Origin: Streptomyces sp. G-G2 | GTDB lineage: Bacteria > Actinomycetota > Actinomycetes > Streptomycetales > Streptomycetaceae | DNA length: 64,000 nucleotides | Direction: 5' to 3' | NCBI RefSeq assembly: GCF_030063135.1 | Contig: NZ_JASISO010000026.1 | Coordinates: 53,443 to 117,442 of the forward strand | Shown: positions 32,554 to 41,305 of the stretch, in pieces | How the letters are laid out: each line of letters starts with the position of its first letter | How positions within the stretch are numbered: the stretch's first letter is position 1 | Notes under the pieces: model-generated | The model's input: only the letters and a program-made list of their open reading frames with translations | The model's database searches: none | What the model was told of the DNA's origin: nothing | Made by a program: the position numbers and the translations under genes

Positions 32554-34498
32554 TCCCGCGCACCCCCGCCAGCAGCTCGCGCACCAGGTCCGCGCCCCGC
32601 AGGGTCAGCACCGACTCGGGGTGGAACTGGACCCCCGCGAAAGCGCCCGCGGAGCCACTGGCCGGGCCGTCCGCCGAGCGCAGCGCGTGCACCTCGTACG
32701 TCCGCGGGTCCCGGGCGACCTCCACGCCCGCCGCGGCCAGCCTGGCCGCCGCCGGGTCGTCGCAGCGGGCGGTGTAGGTGTTGTAGAACCCGACCACCTC
32801 CCGGGTCCCGAACACATCGACGCCGGTCTGCGCCCCCTGGGCCGGTTCCGCCTTGCGGACCAGCGGGAGCCCCAGTTCGGCGGCCAGCAGCTCATGCCCG
32901 AGGCAGACGCCCAGGATCCCGCCCCGGTGGCCGGCCAGCAGCTCCCGGGCCAGCGCCCGCAGCGTGCGCATCCGGGGGTCGGCGGCGTCCTGCGGGTTCC
33001 CCGGGCCGGGGCCCAGCACGACCGGGCCCGCCCACGCGAGGGCGGCGGCCCGCAGCCCCGGGTCGTCGTAGCGGCGTACGGTCACCTCCAGCCCGCACAC
33101 CCGCAGCACGTGCGCCAGCATCGCGGTGAAGGTGTCCTCCGCGTCGATGACCAGGGCGTGCCCGTCCGCCTCGGCGGCCCGCTCCTGCATCCGCAGCCAG
33201 AACGGCGCCAGGTCCCGGCGGCGGTCGGCCAGGGCCGCCGTCACCCGGGGATCGTCGCCGAGCCGGACCGGCCCCGCGGCGGGCCGGGGCGCGGCCGGGC
33301 GGACCCCCAGCGCGGCCAGCACCCCGGCGGCCTTGGCGTGCGTCTCGGCCACTTCGCCCGCCGGGTCGGAGTGCCGCACCAGCGTCGCGCCCACCGGCAC
33401 GCGCAGCGTCCCGTCGGGGGAGATGTCGGCGGTGCGGATCAGGATGGGGGAGTCCAGGCTCTGCGTCCCGTCGGCGGCCCGGCCCAGCAGGGCGAGCGCG
33501 CCCGCGTAGTATCCGCGCCCGCCGGACTCGTAGCGCTCGATGACCCGGCAGGCGTTCTGCACCGGGGAGCCGGTGACGGTCGCCGCGAACATCGTCTCGC
33601 GCAGCACCTCCCGCGCGTCCAGGGTCGAGCGTCCGCGCAGCTCGTACTCGGTGTGCGCGAGGTGGGACATCTCCTTCAGCCGGGGTCCGACGACGACCCC
33701 GCCCCGGTCGGCGACCGTGCACATCATCTTCAGTTCCTCGTCGACGACCATCGACAGCTCCTCGGTCTCCTTGCGGTCGCCGAGGAAGGCGAGGAGCGAC
33801 TCGGCCGTGGGGCCTTCGGCGGGATAGCGGTAGGTCCCGCTGATCGGGTTCATCACCACCGTGCCGCCGGACATCCGGACGTGGACCTCGGGGCTGGCCC
33901 CGACCAGGGTCCGCCCGGTCGGGCCGCCCGTGTGGACGACGTACGTCCAGTACGCGCCCCGCTCGGCCACCAGCAGCCGCCGGAACAGGGCGAGCGCGTC
34001 GGCCCGGCCGTAGCCCGGGATGCGGCCCTCGTAGGTGCGCCGGATGACGAAGTTCGCGCCCTCGCCGCGGCCGATCTCGTCCTCGATGACCCGCTCCACG
34101 GTGGCCGCGTACCGCTCGTCGGGGACGTCGAAGCCGCCGCCCTCGACCCGCACCTCGTGGTCCGGGAGTGCCGCCAGGGCCTCGTCGAGCGGGAGCGCGT
34201 ACGCCTCCTCGGCGACCAGCACGCTCAGCGGGGTGCCGTCGTCGCGTACGTCGAAACCGCGCTCGCGGATCTGCCGGAAGGGCACCAGGGCGAGCGTGGG
34301 CAGGTCGCCGACCGGGAGGTCGGCGAGGCGCTCGGCCTCGTGCACCGGGCCGATCAGCACCTCGACGGTGTCGTGGTCCAGACCGGGGGTCCGGCGGCGC
34401 AGCAGCGCGAACGGCGGGCCGGAACCGTCGAGCAGCCGGTCCAGCGGGTTGAGGGGACGGTCGTTCGCGGGGCTGTCGATCGCAGGGCGGTCGTTCAT
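32495..34498 (-). CDS. trpEG: Anthranilate synthase, fused TrpE-TrpG
   Basis: The 667-residue protein joins both subunits of anthranilate synthase. The N-terminal chorismate-binding part (about 1-440) carries the PISGTYRYPAEGPT segment and the NPF-like ATVTGSPVQNACRVIERYE block. The C-terminal glutamine amidotransferase part (about 470-660) has the nucleophile in GVCLGHELLA and the catalytic His-Glu in GVQFHPES. It makes the first intermediate of tryptophan synthesis and is feedback-inhibited by tryptophan in the family. ATG 34498 is chosen because AAGGACG precedes it. A leader peptide with three tryptophans and an attenuator lie upstream; the 3' end overlaps the small membrane gene by 59 bases. 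Confidence 0.93.
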   Translation of the reverse strand: MNDRPAIDSPANDRPLNPLDRLLDGSGPPFALLRRRTPGLDHDTVEVLIGPVHEAERLADLPVGDLPTLALVPFRQIRERGFDVRDDGTPLSVLVAEEAYALPLDEALAALPDHEVRVEGGGFDVPDERYAATVERVIEDEIGRGEGANFVIRRTYEGRIPGYGRADALALFRRLLVAERGAYWTYVVHTGGPTGRTLVGASPEVHVRMSGGTVVMNPISGTYRYPAEGPTAESLLAFLGDRKETEELSMVVDEELKMMCTVADRGGVVVGPRLKEMSHLAHTEYELRGRSTLDAREVLRETMFAATVTGSPVQNACRVIERYESGGRGYYAGALALLGRAADGTQSLDSPILIRTADISPDGTLRVPVGATLVRHSDPAGEVAETHAKAAGVLAALGVRPAAPRPAAGPVRLGDDPRVTAALADRRRDLAPFWLRMQERAAEADGHALVIDAEDTFTAMLAHVLRVCGLEVTVRRYDDPGLRAAALAWAGPVVLGPGPGNPQDAADPRMRTLRALARELLAGHRGGILGVCLGHELLAAELGLPLVRKAEPAQGAQTGVDVFGTREVVGFYNTYTARCDDPAAARLAAAGVEVARDPRTYEVHALRSADGPASGSAGAFAGVQFHPESVLTLRGADLVRELLAGVRGIRPPVPVGGAGTTGRASRS

Positions 34499-34551
34499 GG
34501 TCGGGCGTCCTTCCCAGTGGTGTGCGTGGAGAGGAGCGGCCCGGGAAACAC

Positions 34552-34579
34552 CGAAGGCCGCCCCCCGGGGCGGCCTTCG
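34552..34579 (-). terminator. Trp attenuator hairpin
   Basis: A perfect 13-bp stem, arm CGAAGGCCGCCCC (34552-34564) with 34567-34579, lies between the leader peptide stop and trpEG. On the minus strand GTGTTT follows it. It fits the terminator half of a ribosome-mediated attenuator; antiterminator pairing with the tryptophan-codon region was not computed. Confidence 0.75.
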
Positions 34580-34602
34580 CGTCTGTCGAGTGGGTACGCG
34601 AG

Positions 34603-34659
34603 TCAGTGGGCCGCCGAAGGAGCGGTCCACCACCAGTTCTGGTTCGAGTTCGCGTACAT
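34603..34659 (-). CDS. trpL: Tryptophan leader peptide
   Basis: The 18-residue frame MYANSNQNWWWTAPSAAH holds three tryptophan codons in a row and is followed by the hairpin at 34552-34579 and then trpEG. The ribosome would stall at these codons when charged tRNA-Trp is scarce, permitting transcription of trpEG. An almost identical arrangement, including the 18-residue length and the Trp triplet, is described for S. venezuelae trpEG, as I recall. Confidence 0.9.
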   Translation of the reverse strand: MYANSNQNWWWTAPSAAH

Positions 34660-34759
34660 GACCGGCACCCTAGCCCACGCGGTCCACCGACGAGGGACGT
34701 CCGTCTCACGATCCGATCGCAGGGCTGGACGGCCCCTGTGACGACGTAATGTGTACGAG

Positions 34760-36115
34760 GTGACCGTGAACGCTGAAACCCAAGCCCCCGCCGCCAAGGC
34801 GACCTGGCGAGACCTTCCCGCGGCGCAGCAGCCTTCGTACCCCGATGCCGAGGCTCTGCGCGCTGTCGTCGCGGACCTCGAGTCGTATCCTCCGCTCGTC
34901 TTCGCGGGTGAGTGCGACCAGCTGCGCGCCCGACTGGGAGCCGTCGCCAAGGGCGAGGCGTTCCTGCTCCAGGGCGGCGACTGCGCCGAGGCATTCGACG
35001 GCGTCTCCGCCGACCACATCCGAGCCAAGCTCAAGACGCTGCTCCAGATGAGCGCCGTCCTGACCTACGCGGCCTCCGTGCCCGTGGTCAAGATCGGCCG
35101 CATCGCGGGCCAGTACTCCAAGCCGCGCTCCAAGGACACCGAGACCCGCGACGGCGTCACGCTGCCGACCTACCGCGGTGACTCCGTCAACGGCTTCGCC
35201 TTCACCGAAGAGTCCCGGATCCCGGACCCCGAGCGGCTGAAGCGGATGTACAACGCCTCCGCCTCGACCCTGAACCTGGTGCGCGCCTTCACCACCGGTG
35301 GTTACGCCGACCTGCGCCAGGTGCACGCCTGGAACCAGGACTTCGTGAAGGCCTCCCCCTCCGGGCAGCGCTACGAGCAGCTCGCGCGGGAGATCGACAA
35401 CGCGCTGAACTTCATGAAGGCCTGCGGCACCGACCCGGCCGAGTTCAAGGCCGTGGAGTTCTACGCCTCCCACGAGGCGCTGCTCCTCGACTACGAAGGC
35501 GCGCTGACCCGCACCGACTCGCGCACCGGCAAGCTCTACGACACCTCGGGCCACATGGTCTGGATCGGTGAGCGGACCCGCCAGCTGGACCACGCGCACA
35601 TCGAGTTCTGCTCGCAGATCGCCAACCCGATCGGCATCAAGCTCGGCCCCACGACCACCGTGGACGAGGCGCTGACCTACATCGACCGCCTCGACCCCGA
35701 GCGCGAGCCGGGCCGGCTGACCTTCGTCGTCCGCATGGGCGCCGACAAGGTCCGCGACAAGCTCCCCGCGCTGGTCGACAAGGTCACCGCGTCCGGTGCC
35801 ACCGTCGGGTGGGTCACCGACCCGATGCACGGCAACACCTACGAGGCGGCCTCCGGCCACAAGACGCGCCGTTTCGACGACGTGCTCGACGAGGTCAAGG
35901 GCTTCTTCGAGGTGCACAAGGAGCTGGGCACCCACCCGGGCGGCATCCACGTCGAGCTGACCGGTGACGACGTCACCGAGTGCGTCGGCGGCGGCGACGA
36001 GATCTTCGTCGACGACCTGCACCAGCGCTACGAGACGGCCTGCGACCCGCGGCTCAACCGCAGCCAGTCGCTGGACCTCGCGTTCCTGGTCGCCGAGATG
36101 TACCGCGACCAGTAG
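34760..36115 (+). CDS. aroH: Class II 3-deoxy-D-arabino-heptulosonate-7-phosphate synthase
   Basis: The 451-residue enzyme makes DAHP from phosphoenolpyruvate and erythrose 4-phosphate, the first step of the shikimate pathway. The class II fold is shown by WRDLPAAQQPSYPD at the N-terminus, LLQGGDCAEAF (metal-binding cysteine), KIGRIAGQYSKPRS, GHMVWIGERTRQLDHAHIE, and the C-terminal VTDPMHGNTYEA and DDVTECVGGG motifs. The GTG at 34760 lies seven bases after TAATGT, so a leaderless transcript is likely; GTG 34766 and 34751 are alternatives. It is divergent from trpEG, linking pathway entry and tryptophan branch. Confidence 0.95.
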   Translation: MTVNAETQAPAAKATWRDLPAAQQPSYPDAEALRAVVADLESYPPLVFAGECDQLRARLGAVAKGEAFLLQGGDCAEAFDGVSADHIRAKLKTLLQMSAVLTYAASVPVVKIGRIAGQYSKPRSKDTETRDGVTLPTYRGDSVNGFAFTEESRIPDPERLKRMYNASASTLNLVRAFTTGGYADLRQVHAWNQDFVKASPSGQRYEQLAREIDNALNFMKACGTDPAEFKAVEFYASHEALLLDYEGALTRTDSRTGKLYDTSGHMVWIGERTRQLDHAHIEFCSQIANPIGIKLGPTTTVDEALTYIDRLDPEREPGRLTFVVRMGADKVRDKLPALVDKVTASGATVGWVTDPMHGNTYEAASGHKTRRFDDVLDEVKGFFEVHKELGTHPGGIHVELTGDDVTECVGGGDEIFVDDLHQRYETACDPRLNRSQSLDLAFLVAEMYRDQ

Positions 36116-36143
36116 GAATCGCGACGAGTTGGTAGCTTCCTGT

Positions 36144-36184
36144 GACGGCGGGGCGCGGATCGATGTGATCCGCGCCCCACCGTC
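36144..36184 (+). terminator. Terminator after the DAHP synthase gene
   Basis: Arms 36144-36161 and 36167-36184 pair over 18 positions with one mismatch; the loop is five bases. It separates the DAHP synthase gene from the iron-regulated bfd gene. Confidence 0.8.
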
Positions 36185-36197
36185 GTGCCCAGGCCTT

Positions 36198-36242
36198 TTA
36201 GGGAACCCTAAGTTTAGGTAGGGTTAGGTAAGCCTCACCGAA
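36198..36242. promoter_or_regulatory. IdeR/DmdR-type iron box before bfd
   Basis: TTAGGTAAGCCTCACCGAA (36224-36242) matches the actinobacterial iron-box consensus TTAGGTTAGGCTCACCTAA at 16 of 19 positions. A second TTAGGG-AA-CCCTAA repeat lies at 36198-36211. The boxes are 41-85 bases before the bfd start, where an iron-dependent repressor would control it. Confidence 0.8.
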
Positions 36243-36282
36243 CAGGGGATGGCTGGCTGACTCGGTCCGGGAGGTGAACCGC

Positions 36283-36555
36283 GTGTACGTCTGCTCTTGC
36301 TTCGGCATCACGGACAAGCAGGTCAAGGCTCACGCGGACGCGGGCGCGTGCTCGCCCCGCCAGATCGCCTCCGCCACCAAGGCGGGCACCGACTGCGGCG
36401 CGTGCGTGCGGACCATCCAGGGCATCCTCGGCCGGGGCGCGTGTCCCCGCCGCGAGCTGCTGGAGAAGGGCAACGCTGCCGCCGTGCTGGCGGCCGACCC
36501 GGCGCTGGTCTCCGGGACGGCACCGGCCGAACCGGTACTCGCCGAAGCCGCCTGA
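36283..36555 (+). CDS. bfd: Bacterioferritin-associated ferredoxin
   Basis: The 90-residue protein carries a [2Fe-2S] cluster bound by the Bfd motif CSC (Cys4, Cys6) and CGAC (Cys38, Cys41). Bfd reduces ferric iron stored in bacterioferritin so that it can leave the shell. GTG 36283 is chosen because GGGAGG at 36269-36274 is well spaced and the first GTG (36274) overlaps that site. It is convergent with bfr, whose 3' end is 75 bases away, so both iron-storage partners sit side by side. The iron box upstream implies expression in low iron. Confidence 0.93.
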   Translation: MYVCSCFGITDKQVKAHADAGACSPRQIASATKAGTDCGACVRTIQGILGRGACPRRELLEKGNAAAVLAADPALVSGTAPAEPVLAEAA

Positions 36556-36629
36556 CACCCGTCCGGCCGATTCGGCCCGTGCTGGTGCGGCACCAGTGCC
36601 GCACCGGGCAACGTTCGCCCCGTCGTGCA

Positions 36630-37109
36630 CTAGCTTTCCGGCTGCTCCAGCAGCTGTGCGATGTAGAGCGGCTCACCGATGGACTCGATCAGCTCAAGCT
36701 GGGTGTCGAGGTAGTCGATGTGGTGCTCCTCGTCCTCCAGGATCTCCTCGAACAGCCGCGCCGAGGTGATGTCACCCTTGCCGCGCATGACCTCGATCCC
36801 GCGCTTGAGGCGGTCGATGGCCTCGACCTCGACCTGCCGGTCGGCCTGGAACATCTCGGTCAGGGTCTGACCGACCCGGACGTGGAAGAGACGCTGGTAG
36901 TTCGGCAGACCGTCGAGCATCAGAATGCGCTCGGTGATCTTGTCCGCGTGCTTCATCTCGTCGATGGACTCGGCGCGCGTGTACTTGGCGAGCTTGGTCC
37001 AGCCCTTGTTGTCCTGAATGCGGTAGTGCAGCCAGTACTGATTGATGGCCGTCAGCTCACCGGTCAGCTGCTCGTTCAGGAATTCAAGAACCTCGGGGTC
37101 GCCCTGCAT
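36630..37109 (-). CDS. bfr: Bacterioferritin
   Basis: The 159-residue protein is the haem-containing ferritin that oxidises and stores iron. Ferroxidase ligands are visible as Glu18, Glu51 and His54 (EMKH), Glu94, and the later ExxH in EDEEHHIDYL (Glu127, His130). The haem-ligand Met52 is in EMKH. ATG 37109 follows AAGGAGCC on the minus strand. It is convergent with bfd. No iron box stands out in its own upstream region, unlike that of bfd. Confidence 0.95.
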   Translation of the reverse strand: MQGDPEVLEFLNEQLTGELTAINQYWLHYRIQDNKGWTKLAKYTRAESIDEMKHADKITERILMLDGLPNYQRLFHVRVGQTLTEMFQADRQVEVEAIDRLKRGIEVMRGKGDITSARLFEEILEDEEHHIDYLDTQLELIESIGEPLYIAQLLEQPES

Positions 37110-37274
37110 GGCAGCGGGCTCCTTCCGGACGGTGTGACGGGATAGGTGCGCGCATCCTCGCACCGCCGCCCGGGGCCGTCCAGTAAGTGCCTCCTTAGTG
37201 GGAGTTACTGGGACTTGCCCGAATCAGGGCGGACCTGGTCATGACCACCCTGCCCAGTCTGTCACCATGGACTC

Positions 37275-37907
37275 ATGGGTCAGCCGGAAAGCCGCGAATC
37301 TCCGGAAGCAGAGCAGCTGGAGCTTCCTCCGGGGCAGCGGCTGCAGAAGGGCTGGCCGGTCACCCACTACGGTCCCGTACCCAAGTTCAAGCCGGACCGC
37401 TGGGAGTTCAGGGTCTTCGGCGCCACCGCCGACGGTGACAAGCACTGCTGGAACCACGAGGAGTTCGCGGCCCTGCCCTTCGCCTCCGTGGTGGCCGATC
37501 TGCACTGCGTGACGAAATTCAGCATGCCGGGTGCCGAATGGGGCGGTGTGTTGACCCGCCGCCTGCTGGAACTGGCTCCGCCCGCCCCGACGGTCACCCA
37601 CGTGATGGTGTGGGCCGAGTACGGCTTCAGTTCGAACATGCGGCTCGCGGACTTCGCCTCCGAGCGGGCCGTCTTCGCCACCCATCAGGGCGGTGAACTC
37701 CTCACCGCCGAACACGGTTTCCCGCTGCGGCTGGTCGTCCCGCACCTGTATGCCTGGAAGGGCCCCAAGTGGGTCCGCGGGATCGAGTACATGACCGCCG
37801 ACCGGCGCGGGTTCTGGGAAGAGCGCGGCTACCACAACATCGGCGACCCCTGGCGCGAGCAGCGCTACTCGTACCAGGAGGAGCCGGGCGACGGCCCCGA
37901 GCTCTGA
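37275..37907 (+). CDS. Sulfite oxidase-like molybdopterin oxidoreductase
   Basis: The 210-residue protein is a single oxidoreductase molybdopterin-binding domain. The molybdenum-ligating cysteine is Cys78 in DLHCVTKFSM, and the pterin-binding region with YGFSSNMRLADF and PLRLVVPHLYAWKGPKWV follows. The C-terminal GFWEERGYHNIGDPWREQRY segment is typical of this short family. It lacks a signal peptide and a haem or dimerisation domain, so it is cytoplasmic. The substrate and electron partner are unknown. Confidence 0.9.
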   Translation: MGQPESRESPEAEQLELPPGQRLQKGWPVTHYGPVPKFKPDRWEFRVFGATADGDKHCWNHEEFAALPFASVVADLHCVTKFSMPGAEWGGVLTRRLLELAPPAPTVTHVMVWAEYGFSSNMRLADFASERAVFATHQGGELLTAEHGFPLRLVVPHLYAWKGPKWVRGIEYMTADRRGFWEERGYHNIGDPWREQRYSYQEEPGDGPEL

Positions 37908-37939
37908 CCAGTGGCACCGCCGACGGTGCTCGGTACCGC

Positions 37940-38437
37940 TCAGTGGTACGGGTGGACCACCGCGTGGCCCTTGCCGCGGCCGATCAGCCACTTGTTGACC
38001 GGGGTGGTGACGACGAAGGCCGCCGCGAGCGAGACCGCCAGGACGATCCAGAACAGGGCCTGTGACAGCTGCGCGTCCATCGCACCCGGCCAGAGCGCGA
38101 TCACGCCGTTGTCGATCAGCTCCATGACGGCGATCGAGACGGTGTCGGCGGCCAGCGCCACGCGGAAGGCGGTCCGCGGGTCCACGCCCGCCGCCAGGAT
38201 TCCGCGCAGGGTCAGCGCGTAACCGAAGACGAAGGCGAGGACGATCGCCAGGACCATCGTCGCCACGTTCCCCCAGCCCAGGGCCGTGCCGACGATCATG
38301 CCGAGCACTTCGCCGATGGCGCATCCGGTCAGGCAGTGGAGGGTGGCCTTGGCGGCCATCGCCCATCCGCCGTGTCCCGGGCGGTGGTGCGCGGGCTCGT
38401 GCCCGTGCTGGTGCTGGTGCTCGTGTGCGTGATCCAT
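37940..38437 (-). CDS. DUF4396 membrane protein with His-rich N-terminus
   Basis: The 165-residue protein begins with a histidine-rich segment (about 1-22, HAHEHQHQHGHEPAHHRPGH), followed by four hydrophobic helices, of the DUF4396 family. The first helix pair holds a CLTGC segment, near a glycine-rich site. ATACCCC-CCA-GGGGTAT lies 55-71 bases upstream of its start and looks like a CsoR copper-repressor site, so a role in copper handling is likely though unproven. The His tail could bind metal. ATG start at 38437. Confidence 0.78.
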   Translation of the reverse strand: MDHAHEHQHQHGHEPAHHRPGHGGWAMAAKATLHCLTGCAIGEVLGMIVGTALGWGNVATMVLAIVLAFVFGYALTLRGILAAGVDPRTAFRVALAADTVSIAVMELIDNGVIALWPGAMDAQLSQALFWIVLAVSLAAAFVVTTPVNKWLIGRGKGHAVVHPYH

Positions 38438-38491
38438 GACGACCCCCAGTGAGGAACGCGGAATGCGGTCCTGTCGATAGGGCGGAACCGT

Positions 38492-38508
38492 ATACCCCCC
38501 AGGGGTAT
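38492..38508. promoter_or_regulatory. CsoR-type copper operator
   Basis: ATACCCCCCAGGGGTAT is an inverted repeat with 7-base arms and a 3-base centre, matching the ATACCCC/GGGGTAT pattern of CsoR sites known from Streptomyces and mycobacteria. It lies in the promoter region of the DUF4396 gene (minus strand). Confidence 0.75.
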
Positions 38509-38533
38509 TCCCATGACTCTGGGGAGTGTGGGA

Positions 38534-39400
38534 TCAGTGGAGTGCGCGCAGTTCCTTGAGCAGGGCCACGTCCGCCGCGTGCCCCTCCTTGCCGCCCGGC
38601 GTCTCGATGATCAGCGGTACGCCGTCCGTCGCGGGGTGCGAGAACAGCTCGGCGAAGGCGTCGCGCCCGATGTGGCCCTGGCCGATGTTCGCGTGCCGGT
38701 CCTTGTGCGCGCCCACGCCCTCCTTGGAGTCGTTGGCGTGGATCAGTTTCAGCCGTCCCTCGCCGACCGCGTCCACGAGCAGGTCCAGCGTCTGCTTGGT
38801 CCCGCCCGGCTCCGCGAGGTCGTGCCCCGCCGCGAAGATGTGGCAGGTGTCGAGGCAGATGCCGAGCTGGGGATGGGCGTCGAGGGCCTCGAAGTACGGG
38901 CCGAAGTCCCAGGTCCGCGAGCACAGCGAGAAGCCCTGCCCGGCCGTCGACTCCAGCAGCAGGAAGGGGTCGTCGTCATGCGTCAACTCGTCCAGCAACG
39001 GCAGCATGTGCTCCCTGACCTGCGCGAACGCGAGTTCGCGCGGGCGGCCTCCGGTCGCCGAACCGGTGTGCACGACCACCCCGCGCGCGCCGATCTCCCG
39101 GCCCCGGCGCAGCGAGTGGCGCAGGGACTCCACCGACCTCTCCACCGTCGCCTCGGTGTGCGAGCCGAAGTTGATCAGGTACGGCGCGTGCACGTACACG
39201 GGGAGGGACTCCTCGGCGCACCGCGCGCGGAACAGCTCGTCCTGCTTCGGGTTGCCCGCCGGGGTGGCCCAGCCGCGCGGGTTGGCGACGAAGACCTGCA
39301 CGGCCTCGGCGCCCATCTCCCGGGCGTAGGCCAGACCCACGGACGCGAGGCCGCCCGCGACTGGGACGTGCCCGCCCACCGGATTGCGCTGCTCGGACAT
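38534..39400 (-). CDS. nfo: Endonuclease IV (AP endonuclease)
   Basis: The 288-residue protein is a TIM-barrel zinc endonuclease that incises DNA 5' to abasic sites in base-excision repair. Zinc-ligand motifs follow the family order: VVVHTGSATGG, LLLESTAGQG, GICLDTCHIFAAGHD, LKLIHANDSKEGVGAHKDRHANIGQG and PLIIETPGGKEG. ATG 39400 is adjacent to the kinase stop codon (39401-39403), so the two genes form one transcription unit with the PASTA kinase upstream. Confidence 0.93.
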   Translation of the reverse strand: MSEQRNPVGGHVPVAGGLASVGLAYAREMGAEAVQVFVANPRGWATPAGNPKQDELFRARCAEESLPVYVHAPYLINFGSHTEATVERSVESLRHSLRRGREIGARGVVVHTGSATGGRPRELAFAQVREHMLPLLDELTHDDDPFLLLESTAGQGFSLCSRTWDFGPYFEALDAHPQLGICLDTCHIFAAGHDLAEPGGTKQTLDLLVDAVGEGRLKLIHANDSKEGVGAHKDRHANIGQGHIGRDAFAELFSHPATDGVPLIIETPGGKEGHAADVALLKELRALH

Positions 39401-41305
39401 CTACAGGCCCTTGGTCTTGACGGTGATGGTGCTGCCCTCGGCGGCGCTCTGGCCGCCCGGCACGGACTGGGTGTCCACGGTGTTACTGAAGGACAGGAAC
39501 GGCCGCTCGACCCTCACCTTGAAGCCCGCGCCCTCCAGCGCCCGCTTCGCGGCGTCCACATCCTGGTTGGTGACGTCCGGTACCTGGACCTGGCGCGGGC
39601 CCTTGGACACGGTCAGCGTGACGGTGTCGCCCGCCGCCGCCTGGGCGCCCGCGCTGAGCGACTGGTTGGCGACCGAGCCCGCCGGGCTCGCCGAGTTGAC
39701 CTGCTCGGGCGCGATCTCGACCTTCAGACCGAGGTCCTCCAGACCCGTCCGGGCCTGCTCGACGCCCGCACCGACCACGCTCGGGACCTGCAGCGGGCGG
39801 CCCTTGCTGACCACCAGCGCCACGGCCGTGTCCGGGGCGCGCTGGTCGCCGCCCGCCGGGTCGGTGCTGATGACCGCGCCCTGGGGGAGGTCCTGGCTGA
39901 AGGCCTGGGTGACCAAGCCGGGCGCGAGGCCCGCCCTGGTCAGCTCGGCCTTGGCCGCGTCCAGGGGCTTGCCCCTGACGTTGGGGACGAGGACGACCTC
40001 GGGGCCGCGCGAGACGGTCAGCGTCACCGACCCGTTGCCGCGGATCCGCTTGCCGCTCTCCGGATCGCTGTTCATCACGGTGCCGCGCTCGAAGGTCCCG
40101 CTGAACTTCCGGTCCACCCCCTTCACGCCGAGACCGGCCGCCGAGAGCTGGGTCCGGGCCTGTTCCTCGGTCTTGCCGAGCAGGTGCGGGACCTTGGTGA
40201 ACTGGCCCGCGCTGATGTACCAGACGCCGGTGCCCAGGGCCACGGCGAGCAGGGCCCCGGCGATGCCCAGGTAGGTGGTGCGCCGGGGACGTGGACGGCG
40301 TACGGCGTGCTGCCGCTGCGGCGGCTCCGGGCGCTCCAGCCGGGAGGTGTGCTGGGTGGGGGCGGCCGCGGGGGCGCTGCGCGGGATCACGCTGGTGCGG
40401 TCCTCGGCCGCCGTGCGCTCCTCGGCGCGGGCCTGCGGCGGTACGGCGTCCAGTTCGACCTCGCTGAGGACGGAACGGGCCTCGCGGGCCAGGGAGAGCA
40501 GGGCCACCGCGTCGTACGGGCGCAGCTCGGGGTTGCGGGCGGCGGCCGCGGCGACCAGCTCGTCCAGCACCACCGGCAGCCCGGGGACGGCCGCCGAGGG
40601 GGACGGCACGTCCTCGTTGAGGTGGCGGTAGATCACCTGGGCCGGGGTGCCGCCGGTGTGCGGCTTGGCGCCGGTGAGCATCTCGTACAGGACGACACCG
40701 CAGGCGTAGACGTCGACGCGGGTGTCGGTCAGGCCGGTCTCGATCTGCTCGGGGGCGAGGTAGGAGACGGTGCCGAGGATCGAGCCGGTGGTGTCGGTGA
40801 CCGCGTCGACGCTGCGGACGAGGCCGAAGTCGGCGACCTTCACCCGGCCGTCGTCGCCGATCAGGACGTTCTCGGGCTTCATGTCCCGGTGCACGAAACC
40901 GGCGCGGTGGGCGGCGCCGAGGGCGGCGAGCACCGGCTCCAGGATGTCCAGCGCGGCGCGCGGCTGCAGTGCGCCGCGTTCGCGCAGGACGTCCCGCAGG
41001 GTGCAGCCGGAGACGTACTCCATGGCGAGGAAGACGTACGGGCCGTCCGTGCCCTGGTCGAAGACGCCGACCACATTGGGGTGCGCGAGGCGCGCCACGG
41101 ATTTGGCCTCGCGGATGAAGCGCTCCACGAAGGCGGCGTCGGCGGCGAGGGCCGGGTGCATCACCTTGAGGGCGAGCACGCGGTCGAGGCGGGTGTCGAG
41201 GGCGCGGTAGACCGTGGCCATGCCGCCTGCCGCGATGCGGGCGTCGATGCGGTAGCGGCCGTCGAGCGCGCGCCCGACGAGGGGGTCGTCCAGGGTCGTA
41301 TCCAC
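39401..41305 (-). CDS. Serine/threonine protein kinase with four PASTA domains (PknB type)
   Basis: The 634-residue kinase has an N-terminal Hanks-type domain (about 1-270) with the ATP-lysine in LALKVMHP, catalytic HRDMKPENVL and the DFG-motif in VADFGLVRS. A linker leads to one membrane helix (about 335-355) and four PASTA repeats (about 360-634) that would sense muropeptides or lipid II outside the cell. The GTG start (41305) follows TAGAAT at six bases, suggesting a leaderless transcript. It is read through to nfo with no gap. It probably couples wall state to signalling. Confidence 0.93.
   Translation of the reverse strand: MDTTLDDPLVGRALDGRYRIDARIAAGGMATVYRALDTRLDRVLALKVMHPALAADAAFVERFIREAKSVARLAHPNVVGVFDQGTDGPYVFLAMEYVSGCTLRDVLRERGALQPRAALDILEPVLAALGAAHRAGFVHRDMKPENVLIGDDGRVKVADFGLVRSVDAVTDTTGSILGTVSYLAPEQIETGLTDTRVDVYACGVVLYEMLTGAKPHTGGTPAQVIYRHLNEDVPSPSAAVPGLPVVLDELVAAAAARNPELRPYDAVALLSLAREARSVLSEVELDAVPPQARAEERTAAEDRTSVIPRSAPAAAPTQHTSRLERPEPPQRQHAVRRPRPRRTTYLGIAGALLAVALGTGVWYISAGQFTKVPHLLGKTEEQARTQLSAAGLGVKGVDRKFSGTFERGTVMNSDPESGKRIRGNGSVTLTVSRGPEVVLVPNVRGKPLDAAKAELTRAGLAPGLVTQAFSQDLPQGAVISTDPAGGDQRAPDTAVALVVSKGRPLQVPSVVGAGVEQARTGLEDLGLKVEIAPEQVNSASPAGSVANQSLSAGAQAAAGDTVTLTVSKGPRQVQVPDVTNQDVDAAKRALEGAGFKVRVERPFLSFSNTVDTQSVPGGQSAAEGSTITVKTKGL

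Noticed and set aside
34499..34633. An N-terminal extension of trpEG
   Set aside because: The extension covers the attenuator hairpin and leader region; the ATG at 34498 has a ribosome site.
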